Below the pieces are notes generated by a model that was given only the letters and a program-made list of their open reading frames with translations, was not told the origin of the DNA and did no database searches. The position numbers and the translations under genes are program-made. Below are positions 48,401-60,400 of a stretch of DNA of 64,000 bases, piece by piece (positions within the stretch are counted from its first letter, which is position 1; each line of letters opens with the position of its first letter). The stretch lies in assembly GCA_008921705.1 (NCBI GenBank), contig VFFE01007256.1:1011326-1075325 (forward strand). The letters run 5' to 3'. Source of the stretch: Burhinus oedicnemus. Taxonomy: Eukaryota; Chordata; Aves; Charadriiformes; Burhinidae.

Positions 48401-51400
48401 GCGCTGGCAGGGTCTCAGGGAGAGGCAGAACTCGTTGCTGCCCCCGTTTCAAAGACCCAGGCAGCGACTCCCTCTCCAGCAGCACGAAACTGTGAGGGCA
48501 TTTCAGTGCCTAGCAGCCAGGGCCAGCATGGACCTTACCCAGGTCCTTCCCCTTCACCTGGTCCCCAGTGGGATCCAACAGCCCTGTCTTACTGCAGGAG
48601 AAGCACCCTGGCGCCTGCAGGTGAGGCTGTCCCCTTTCTGGGGTGTTTGGCTGCCAGAAGATGACCTCAGCATACCCCAAAATTGGTGGTCTGTCACTGT
48701 TATTAATCCTTGTCCTTGTTGTAAAGACAAGGGCAAATACAGCAGCGTTTTGGGGGCCATAACTGACGAAATGCTATCCGCCGAGGGACGTGGCTTTGGG
48801 TTTACTGCTTTGTCCGCAGCAGGAGTTGCCCCCCCCATCTACATCAACCCCAATGCCAGCTAAGAAATCCCTTGAACTCCATTTCAAGGCTTATCAAAAT
48901 AAAAATAAACACCTCTTGGATCATTTCCAGGTTTTGTAGCTAGTATTGGAGCGCACCCTTCCGTAAACAGGCACAACGAATGGCTGGAGACCATTTTGCA
49001 GAGTCTCACCTGCCTTGCTGGGGCCAGTCTGGGTCTGTGGTGACAGTAACAGCTTTTTTGAGCTGGGCACAGGGTAATCAGAATCCAGCTTTAAAAGAGA
49101 GCAGCCTCAGACCTTTCACCATTGAGTGCCTCCTCATCACGTGCCGGCCAAATCTCAGCTGGCAGGAGAGCATCCGGGAGCATTGCGTAGTCAGAGTGGC
49201 TCCCAGAGATGCCACGTGCTGTGTCGTGAGTGGCATAAAGTCAGAGTGGAGACCTACATCACCACAAGAGCTGATGCTGAGCCCAAATTGCTGGGAAGAA
49301 GCATGAGCCCCAGCCTGCTGCTGGTGCTAGATGATCCCAGGGATGCTGAGCCCTGGTGTGGCCCTGCTGGCCATAGGTCCCCCAGAAGGGCAGAGCTCCC
49401 CGTCACCTGACGCTGAGCACTGGGACTGTGGGCAGCCAAGAGAGTGCTCGGCCTGAGCCTGTTTGTGTACGAGAGGTGGGCATGATAGGATGTGACTAAG
49501 TGTCAGCTCTTCCGCATGAGAAAACAAGGCAAGGAGCCATCTGATTTTCAAGGCAGAGCAGAAAAAGCAGGAATTGTCCAGTTGCATCAAGCATGGAGCT
49601 GGAAGCAGTGCCTGTGAGTGTGTCACTACTGGGCATCCTGTAAGCAGGAGAGGCAGCGCAGGGCCATGGCTGCTTATCCTGGAATGCTGCTGGGCTGGGG
49701 CTGGAGACACAGTACAGCCCCTGCATTCTCCCTGGGCAGACTTCAGCAGGACGAGGTTCAAGTGATGCTCCAAGCATGTCTGGGAGGAAGAGGAGGCAGA
49801 ACTGGAGACCCTGCTCCATCCTGACAGCCCCCTCCACCCAATCCTGGATATTTTGGCATCAGCACTGCTGGTGCCTGTGTTGGCTCTGTGCTGGGGCTGC
49901 ATCCCAGGGGGCAGGGGGGCAGGGGTGGGATGCTGGTGACTCGCACAAGCCCCGCTGCTCTGTGCAGGCTGCAGCATCGGTGTCTCCTCCTGGGGAGCAG
50001 CCAGCAAGGGGAGGTTTTCTCCGCCAAGGACCACCCCCTCTTCCCCCAGCTTGCCGCCTGCCTCAGAGTTTCTCCTGACAGAGACGCAGTGGTGAGGGAG
50101 GTCCTCAGTGGCTCCCACTCTCCCACCCCATCTGGTCAGTGCTCCACGCTGCTGCACCGAGTGCCTCGGCTGATGAGTGCCGGCCTTCCCTCCGGCCATG
50201 CATCCCTCTGCCCCCTGAGCTGGGCACCCTGGGGAGCAACAGATGCTGTAAGGGCTCCCACGCCCTGGGCAGCCGTGCTGGGGAAGAACCGCTTGGGGAG
50301 GGCCGGCAGCAAGCGGTTATCCGCAGGGGAAAGACATGGTGTTTGATTTCCCGCAGGGTAACTCCGGCCTTGGCTTCAGCATAGCGGGAGGAATCGACAA
50401 CCCCCACATTCCAGATGATCCAGGAATCTTCATCACCAAAATCATCCCTGGCGGTGCAGCAGCCATGGACGGACGTCTGGGGTGAGTGTACAGGGCTGGG
50501 GGAGCAGCCCCATCAGGGTGTCACCAGGGATCTCTCCAGGGACCCTCTAGGCAGCTCCTGCCCCCCTCCTCTGCCATAGTCCCCAGCCCCCTCCAAGTCC
50601 CTTCTCCACAGCCAGGTCCTCTTAGTGCAGGGATGCCCACGGTCCCCTGCCATGAGCCTCCCATCTGCAGCCACCTCTTCTCCCCTCCCTGCGCCAGGCT
50701 CTGGCTCCCATCCTTCCTGCTGCAACCTGGGGCAGGATCTAGCCTTTCTCCTCATCTCCCATCTCCACCAGGGTCGCAGCGTGGGGACCAGCCCCACTGC
50801 CTCCCCCTTTGGGAGGGACCCCACCGTCACCCCAGCAGGGCAGGATCTGGCCAGCTTGAGCAGCTCTCCTTCACACAAGGGTCTGCATGGCCAGAGGAGG
50901 GTGGCAGAGGTGGCCAGAGGAGGGTGGCACAGGCTGGAGGTTCCCCAGGGGAGCTCAGGGCCACCCTGTGCTCACAGGGTGAATGACTGCGTGCTGCGGG
51001 TGAACGACGTGGACGTCTCCGAGGTGGTGCACAGCAAAGCTGTGGAGGCCCTGAAGGAAGCTGGCCCCGTGGTGCGGCTCGTGGTGCGCCGCCGGCAGCC
51101 CCCACCAGAGACCATCATGGAGGTCAACCTGATGAAGGGCCCCAAAGGTGAACCCCTGACTCTGCTCGCAGGACTGCGGTGCCTCGCTGCCCCACGGGAC
51201 GGTGTGGGGTGACCCTTTGGTTTGGGATGCCACGGGGTGCAAGGCAGCATCACAGGGGATGTGGGATGTGAGGTGGCACTGCTACCATGCAGGAGGCTGC
51301 AGGGTGGCCCAGCAGCATGGGATGCTATGGGGCACGGGGTGTGGGACAGCCCCACGGTGCAGTGCCCAGTGGCTGGGCTATCCCCACGCAGCAGCAGGGT

Positions 51401-54400
51401 GGCCCATTGCCTGCTGGGTTTGGAGCAGGGTGGGAAGCCCAGTGAAGGCAGAGGGGCCATGGTGCCAGCCCAGGGCTCTGTCCATCTGTCTGTCCCTCAC
51501 CCCTCACCTTCTGTCTCACTCCCCCTCAGGCCTGGGGTTCAGCATTGCAGGGGGCATCGGGAACCAGCACATCCCTGGGGACAACAGCATCTACATCACC
51601 AAGATCATCGAGGGAGGTGCTGCCCAGAAGGATGGGCGCCTGCAGATCGGGGACCGGCTGCTTGCGGTAAGCCCCATGCTTGCAGATGGCCACAAGGTGA
51701 AGCCAGGCAGTCTCCGCCATGCTATGGTGCCGATCCTGAACCCCAGCACCCCTCTCTACAGCAGCCCTGCACCCCTTCCCTGGGGTCCCACGGTGCTGTG
51801 GGAGGGGCATGTGCAGCACTGGCTGCAGGCGGGAGGGCCAAACCCATGGAGATGGGACCCTGTCTCTGGAGCTACCGTGGCACCTACCCCACGGGAAACT
51901 GCTCTGCTCCCGCAGGACTGCGTTGGCCCCTGCCCTCCAGCCTGCAGCCATGTCACCCAGCCCCTTCCCTCCGGCAGGTGAATAACACAAACCTGCAGGA
52001 TGTGCGGCATGAGGAGGCAGTGGCTGCCCTGAAGAACACCTCCGACATGGTTTACCTGAAAGTGGCCAAGCCTGGCAACATCCACCTCAACGACATGTAC
52101 GCGCCCCCCGACTACGCCAGCAGTACGTACGCCACTGGCCACTGGCACAGCAGCCCAGGCACCACAGGGCTGGGAGGGGCACGGAGTGTGCCAGGGTGGC
52201 CGGCAACACTGGGCTGGTCTCCACATCCGCGTTGTGGATGAATTTCTGCTCCTGATGCCTTTCTCCTTCCCTACAGCCTTCTCAGCCTTGGCTGACAACC
52301 ACATAAGCCATAATTCCAGTCTGGGCTACCTGGGCAGTGTTGAGAGCAAGCCTGCCTACCCCGTCCCTCCCCAGGTGACTCCATCCCGGTACTCACCCAT
52401 CCCTCGGCACATGATCGGGGACGAGGACTTCACAAGGTGAGTACCGGGTATGAGCATCCCTAATCTCTGCTCCCTCTCCTTCCCTCTCTCCCTCCCTGGC
52501 TGCTTGACCTTATCCCTGCTGCCGGTGCAGAGCCTTGGCCGAAAGGCCATTTGGGGGTGCATGGTGCAAAGCTTGGGCCCTCCGCAGCAAGCTCCGTGCT
52601 CACCCCCACCCCGAGACCAGACCTGCTGTGTCGCTCTCACTGCATCCCCCCTTTCCCATTCCCCCTCCTGCTCCTCCCTGAGCCTTACACGTCTGCATGT
52701 CAGCTTCATTCTCTTACTTGTTTTAGAATACCTGGTGTTCCCTGCCCTTGCGGTGCCATCTGGTGCCAGGCTGCAAGCGGGCTGTCTCCGAGCGGAGCTG
52801 TGCTGGGGTTGAGGGGCCGGGAAGGGGGCACAGCTCTGAGTACAAGTAGGGCTCCTCCTCCTGCACTCCCCGAGCCCAGCATCCCAAACCACCTGCACCC
52901 AGGTGCCATTTCACCGGCTGCCAGCCCGGTGTTGACCCCTTCCCAGGCTCAACAGCTTCCTGCACAGCCCTGGCACGGCCGCCTTTTCCCCGCTAGCATC
53001 GTTTATGCTGCACGAGAAGGTTTGTTTCCTGAGCCCAGGAAATAAAGAGGAGCACAACGCAGACGTTACTTTAAGCCTAAACACAGTGTAAAACTTCTCC
53101 AAAGCCTCATGCTGAGGACAGGAGAGTGAGACCTGGCTGGTCCTGCTCTGCTTATCCGGGCTCACAGATTTCCCCCTGCTTCAACAGCCTCAGGGCCAGT
53201 GCTGAGCCTGCTCTAGGTTTGGTACCCCCAGGGCCGGGGCTGTAGTGCTGAGGCTGTATTCTTAGGACTGACACTCAGGTTAGGCTTAGGGCTGGCTTTG
53301 CAGTTAGGAGCGAGGTCACAGGCTGGTTTCGGGGTTGCGTTCGCAGTGGAAGATGCCGTAGCCTCAGCTGGGCTTGTCCCATTCTGAGGGGCACTGGCAA
53401 ATGCTGGAGCAGAAGACCCTGATGTGCCATCCAGTGTCAGGTCCGCTGTCCTCCCAGAGAGTGGCTGCATTCACCTTCGTCATAGGTATTTCTTACTTCT
53501 TGGTGCTCAGCTTCTGTGTGCCATGACCTGTGCAGCACTGGCCTCTGCCTGCGCCCCCCCCCCTCTCCCACCTGATCTCGGCACCAGTGATGCCAGCTCT
53601 ACAGCCTGTTCCCTGCGCTGTGTCCTCATCGGGTGCAGCAGCTCCTGTGCTGTCAGGGCACTGGGGGATGATGCCACATGCAGGAGCAGTGCTTTCTGCC
53701 ATTACATTGCACCACAGAAGGGACTGAGTCCCAGTGCTGGGAAAACAGACCATCCGTCTCTCGCCAGGGACCCCGGTCCCACCAGGGTGTCCCTTCCTAC
53801 ATGTACCAACGTCCTTATTTGTGGGCCAGAGAGAGGAGAGAGCAGCCCAGCCCGGGCTGGACACGGTCCAGTGGCAATGGCAGGGCGATGGCTTAGCAGT
53901 GGCCCTGGTGCAGCACGTGCTGGCGGCCACTAGAGGATGGTGCTGCCTTGCGGAGGGCCCCACTGCAGACATGCTGGCACCTCTCAGTCACTGTCCCCAG
54001 GCACAGCCCCCTGCTCCCTGCCAGATTCGCAGCCTGCAGTGGGCTCAGCACCTCCCGCGTCCATCCCAGGGCAGCCCTGAAAACCTCATGTGCATCACTG
54101 ACCTCCCCAGGACAGCTTCATCTCCATGGGTCTGTTGGCTCGTGCATCACCAAGATTGTGCACTGGGACCAGTGTTGTCCAAATGCATCTTACTGGTGTG
54201 GGGAAAGGCAGCAACTCCCCTGGAAAAGCAGCTGTCTCCCAGGAGGCTCCCGCCAGCCATTTCCCAGGAGAAGCAGAGGTCCTTGCCTGGACCCAGTATC
54301 AAGCCTCTTCCCTTCCCATGGTTACAAGTGCTGCTGCAAGTGTGGATGTGGCTGCAGTGACCCTCGTGTCCTGTAGCACCCAGGGCCAGAGACCAGACCA

Positions 54401-57400
54401 TCTGTTTTCCAATGAGTTTCACCATGGCAATCCAGACCTGGCACAGCCCCACAGGATCCCTGCAATCGCTTTGTGCTGAGGTCCCAGTGTTAACGCTGCA
54501 ACGTCCAGCATGAGATCTGCCTGCAGGATCCATGTCCTGCCTCCCGGGATGAAGATGGAAGTGGAGAGTGTACGTCATGACTGAGACCTGAGATGTACCT
54601 GTCTGGGGCTGCATTTTCTCTCCTTGGTTCCTGTACCTTCCACCAACCCATCTGGTCCTCAGGGATGCGGGGGATGCTTCCAACCGGGCTGCGTTGGGGT
54701 GGCAGTTCTTGCACTCTGTTTAGGCAGCAGCAAAACCCAAGGGCAGCGCAAGTTCATCAGCTGGTTGGAGGCAGGGTTTGCAGACCCAGAAATCTGACCC
54801 ATTTCTCCCCCTGGGAGAGCTCTAGCCCCAGGCTTCGCTACAGGGGGACCAATGGCTGCAGCCCTCCCTGCCCCCTCACAACCACCCCTGAGCCAAGCAC
54901 TGGTGGCATCCTAAGGACTTGGGGTTGAGCTTCTTTTGACCCCAGTGGCATTTCCATGGTGCTTCCCTGGTCTCTTCCTGGTCTTGGTGCATCCTAGCCC
55001 CGTGCTACAGCCCCACTTGGCTCAGAGCTCAAAGGCATCCAAAGGCCATAAGGATAAAGCAGGTATTTTCTGGAGGTCCCAAGGTGGATTCAGCTTCTGC
55101 CCCATCAGAAATGCGTAACTGGAGTTACGACTTGCCATACCTCTGCGTTTGAAGGCAAGGGGCCGCGGTGCTGCATGGTGTGTGTGTGGAGCTGCAGGCA
55201 TGGGGAGCCAGGCTGTGAATTCGCCCTTGCTTGGGTGCTCCCCGCGGTCGGGGCTGTGCTGTCAGTGCCTGCAGGGGCAGGAAGGAGTTAAGTCTGTAGG
55301 GTCTAGCAGAGCAAAGCCTTCATCCTTTCAGCACTTCCATAAAAAACCCTGCATGATGGTCCAGGAAGCCGCTGGCCCCACAGCCAGCAAGAGGCAGACA
55401 GGCAGCACGGGGCAGCTGCGGCACGGAGCATTCAGAACATTCCTGTCCCTCGTGCCTCCCGGCCACCATTGTGCTGCAATGTTCGCTGTCAATGTCTTGT
55501 CATTCATGTCCTACAGGGGACAGCCGTCCCTGTCCCCTTCCAGGCAGCAGCAAGGCCACAGGAGCAAGTGTGACCAGAGGTAGGGGATCAGGATGCTGCT
55601 GTGTCTGGTGGGAGGCATGGGGATGGGGAGAGGAGCAGCAGGGACAGCTGGGAGGGTCGGGCTTTGCTGAGCCCGGGGTCTGAGTAGGGCAGGAGCCCAC
55701 CAAGACCATCTTGCAAGGCATCCTGCACTTCCATCTGTCCATCTCCTGCTCCTATTGCTCCTTATAAGGTGGTTGCCTGGAGCTAAGCAACATTCAGCCC
55801 ATCAGGACTCTCCCACAGGAGGCGGGAGACTTTTCCTGGGGTTCTGGCATGTGTCCCTGGATGTAAATCCTGCTGCCTGCATCTGTGAAAGTGCCAAAAC
55901 CTTCCCCCGTCCACCCTGCTGACGGCAGTGGTGCTCCAGCCTGGCCCAAAAGGCTGAAAGAGATGTTTTCTTGCAGGAGTGGCCTGGGAGCACGCTGCCA
56001 GGCTGCAGGTGTTCATGCGGCCTGCTCAGTCAAACCTTATTCTTCTGCATCCCTGCTCCACTCTGGCCGCCTGAGCCCTACTCCTTCCCCAGCCAGCCTC
56101 CCTGCTGCCCCTTAGCACAAGTCTGTCAGCATTTTGGGGTCCACCGCAGCTGCGATCTGCCAGTGCTGTACCTGGGGCTCCAGCATCCCTCCTGCAGCAT
56201 CCCAGAGATCTCCCTCTGCTCCCCGGCAGGCACGGGGTTGATCAGGCTGCTGATCTCAATGGCAGGTCCTCAGTCCTTGCGGTACCCACCAGAGCACCCA
56301 GGATACAGCCCATCACCACAGCCGATGCGCTGATGGTCCCCAGTGTCATGTTGGCTTACAGTCACCACTAGCCTGTGCTAATTGTCTGGCGTCATTTATT
56401 CCTTCTTATTTTAATCCAGTGCTTGAGCTGGGAGCTGCTGTTGTTCCCATCAGACTTGGGGTTTTTTCCCAGATGAAAATTGACACAGGATTTTTGCGAT
56501 GCCAGGCAGTCTTTCTGCCTTTGCCTGCCTATTGTTTGAGCTGCAAAAGAATTATGTCATCATCAAAAAATTCGGGACTTCTGTTGAGCCCTGCAGGCCT
56601 GTGGCATGGGGGTGCATGGGGTTGCAGGCATGCGCGCCGTGCTGCACAGGTGCAGAGGGGCTTGATCCCCTCCCTGCTCCTGGCACGACCATGCTGTCCT
56701 CAGTGCTGAGGCTCACAGCATCCAATGCTGCCTCGCAGTCCGATGTTTCTGTTTGCGATTACACGGTGGATGCTCTGTCTCCATCCGTGTTCTGTCTCAT
56801 GTCACTCGTGCAACTGCCCGCACCTCTCCTGGTTTATCAGGCTCCTTGGTGCTGAGGGCTGAGTTGCACCAGGTTGCACTCAGGGTGACTCCAGCCCCAC
56901 TGGTGTGCTGGGAAGCCTGGGCATGGCCAACCCTGTCACCAGCGTTGCTGTTCCTCACCCTGATGTCTCCCTGTCCCTTGTCTGTCCTTCCAGGGAGCCC
57001 CGGAAAATCATCCTGCACAAAGGCTCCACCGGCCTGGGCTTCAACATCGTCGGGGGGGAAGATGGCGAGGGGATCTTTGTGTCCTTCATCCTGGCCGGAG
57101 GCCCCGCCGACCTCAGTGGGGAGCTGCGGAGGGGAGACCGCATCCTCTCGGTGAGTCGGTGGGGCCTCCCGCAGCTCCGGGCGGGCGCCCGCAGGGCATC
57201 TGTCCCCTGCCACCTCGGGCACGGTGCGGCAGGGTCCATCGCCAGCCCCGGTGTGGACGTGACCCCTGGGTGCGTAGAATCGGAGCAGCAGCCTGCTCGG
57301 GGTCTGTCCTACAGTGGCGCAGTGCCCGGCCGGGTCCCTGCCCGCCTGCCGGCAGAGGGCACCCTCGATGCGCCGGCCGGCCGGCGGCGGGTACCGGGGA

Positions 57401-60400
57401 TGCCAGTCCTAGAGATGCCGGTACCGGGGGTGGTACAGGGGGCACAGGGGCTGGATGACGAGACACTGAGAGTGTGGGTACCGCGGGTACCGGTACAGGG
57501 GCAGGGACAGCGGTGCCGAGGGGCGGGGCGCAGGGGAGACACGGTGGGTGCGAGCCCCAGGCTGTCCGGTCCAGCGGAGCCGCTCTCTCCCGGCAGGTGA
57601 ACGGCGTGAACCTCCGCAACGCCACCCACGAGCAGGCGGCGGCGGCGCTGAAGCGGGCGGGGCAGACGGTGACCATCATCGCGCAGTACCGGCCCGAAGG
57701 TACCGCCACCGGGAACGTCCACCGGGAACGGGGGCGGGGCGTCGCATGCAGATGAGGTGGGCGGGGCGGCGGCTAGCGCGCGGATCGGGCGGGCCNNNNN
57801 NNNNNNNNNNNNNNNCCCCCAGCCTCCAGCGCGGTGGGCTCCGGGGACTCCCCTGCGGCCACCGGGCTGGCGGGGCTGGAACCGGAGCCTCGGTGCTGGG
57901 CTGGGGCTCGTCCCCGGACTCTGAGCATCCCGCCTGCCCCGCTACCCCGACGGCCGCCTCTTGTTAGCGCTGGCCTTTAATTCCTTCGGCAAAGGTGCCG
58001 GGGGCTGGTGGTCCCGTGGGGGGGGGCTGGGTCCTGCGTGGGGCAGCCAGGGGCTGGCCGCGGCGGGAAGGGAGCTGGCAGCTGCCTACCGACACCCTCC
58101 CTGGGCTGGCAGGGCGAGTGCCGGAGAGGGCATCCCACCGGTGGGCCAGGGGCTGGGAGCTGCTCCCGGGGCCACTGCCGTGCTGTGACCATGTCCCGAG
58201 TAGCACCGTGCCGGGATGTAGCAGTCCACATCCCCTGATGAAGTTGTCTTTCTGGGCCCCCCTGTTTTTTTCCCCCAGCAGCTCCGGTCCTCTCTGCTGA
58301 GGCCAGCATGCCGCCCCTCACCTGCCCTTTGCCTTGTCCCTCCTCGGTGGCAGTGCCAGGCAGTGCCCTGTGGGTCCCTGTCCCCACTGTTCCTTCTCCC
58401 TCCCATGGCTGAGGCCATCACAGCCATTAGTGTCACTCAGGAGTGTGCTGTGGGTTTGTTTGTTTTGGCTTTCTGTCTTTCTCTTAATGTTCTTGTATCT
58501 GGCTCCCTTTGCCACTTGAGATTTGGCAAAGATGCCAACCAAGAGTCGTTCCTAAATGTCAAACAGGACAAAATGTTTTGAAACCCCTTTAGACCAAGGC
58601 TGAAATGTCAGTGCTTTGTAGCCAGTGGCTTTCCGGGTCCACAATGGCTGCTGGCATGTGCGGGCAGGATCACCCGGCACATGGGCTGCAGCCGTCCTGG
58701 AAGGCAGCATGGCTGCTGTGAAATACGGACTGTTGTATCTTGGGGGTTGACCTCAGCGCTCGGGAGGCTTGAAGGCCTGGGAGCCAAGGAGAAAGATCTC
58801 CCTTGTGTGAGCCCCAGGTGCGAATGAGTCTGGGTCCCCTCCAGGGGACGTGCACTCCCAAATGTTTGCCTTTTCTATATGTGTCATGGGTGTGGAAAAA
58901 GCGGGAGAGCTGGACTGTAGGATGCCCAAAGGAGGAGATGCTGGTGGAAAGGGGCTTTGAGAAGTTCCTCCCTGCTTGCGGAGGTGGAGGATGGCACCTG
59001 TCTGTCATATGGGACCACGGGCTTGAGTGCGCGCATGTTCAGCATCTGACCTCGCTGGGGCTCCGAGGGAGCAGAGAGGCTGCTTGCGCAGGTCTCAGGG
59101 GATGAGGTGCCCTCCCTGTGGGATCCTGCCAGGCACTAGGAGTGGAAAGAAGCAAAGACAAAACCAGGGAAGGAGAGAAAGAGGAGCTGACCTCCTGCCT
59201 TTCTTCTGAGCACGTGCACCTGGTGCAGCACCACTGGCCACTGCTGCATGCCATCGAGGAGGAAGAGGAGGCACTGCTCCCTGTGATGGTGCCCTGAGCT
59301 GTTTGTGAGGTCCCTTCCCTTTGAGCACTTCTTCCCCTGGCCTTTGCCGGCTGCTGTCACCAGCACTTGGGTTTGGCCATTCCCCCTCCTCACGCCCCAC
59401 GCAACAAGGCCTTGATATTCCTCACCTGAAAATACAAAAACTTGTGTGACAGCATTTCTCTGAGCTGGCCGCTCCAAGGGAAGTGCCAGGGCTGCTTTTA
59501 AAAGTCTCCAAGCTTTCCCCGTGGCCATCCTCCCCTCTGCTGATGTGTGCCCTGTGCAGGGAGGTGTCTGTACTTTAACCCCACAGCTGGAAGGTGTGGG
59601 GGGTCTAGGTGATAAAATGCCGGGCTGGAGGGGAAGGATGGAGCTGGGGGTAGTTTTTGTAGGTGTCTGGGCTGGAGCCTGTGGCCAAGCATCCCTGGGC
59701 TCTGCTGGTGGTGGCCCAGCAGAGCCGGCCTGGCCTTGGGCAAGCAGGTTTGCTTGCCGGAGGGAGCACCTCTCTACCAGTGCTTTCTCCCCTTGCACCA
59801 TCTCCTGGTGCCCAGAAATCGACTGCAGACCCACCATCTTGTTGGTTCTGCTGGGTATATTTGTAGCCGCACCGCACGAGCGCGTGCCAGCGCTGGGGAT
59901 CCTTGGTGCAGGCAGGTGATCCCTGCCTGGTCCTAACGTCTGTGACCCACACGCACTAGGGTGTGCAAGGCTGTATCCTGCTTTCAGCGGCGAGCTTGCC
60001 CCGCAGTGCAGGATCAGGCCCAGCTCCAGGGGCACCCCACACCTTGGGAAGGGAAGAGCGGTGGGAGGTTGGAGCGGTGTTTTTATTGAGTTGCTGAGTG
60101 GGAATAGGAAACATCCTGCCCCTCCTGGAGCGCAGCACAGCGCCACGGTGGCACTCATGGCAGGAGGTCCCGGGTCACCTGTTGCATATTTTTCAGTCTT
60201 GATAAGCGTGTCCTGAATGCGTCTGTCACCTGGGTCCCATGGGAATGCCAGGGAGGTGAGGATCAGCCATGGCTCACCTCCCTGCCGCGCTATAGTCAAG
60301 CTTCCCAGGTGAATTTCGGCTGTGCGGGAGATCTCCTTCCAGGATGCGGAGACAAGGTGGCCGTGAGCCAGGGAGCAAAGGCAGGAGCACTGCTTGCTGG

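Noticed and set aside
51667..51977. Open reading through the PDZ2 intron as an in-frame extension
   Set aside because: Both splice sites are strong and the joined exons restore the conserved PDZ2 sequence exactly.
59136..60299. Minus-strand open frame of 387 codons between PDZ3 and the SH3 linker
   Set aside because: No domain, no splice context and composition typical of GC-rich random frames. It lies entirely in a DLG3 intron; antisense RNA would be needed to support it.
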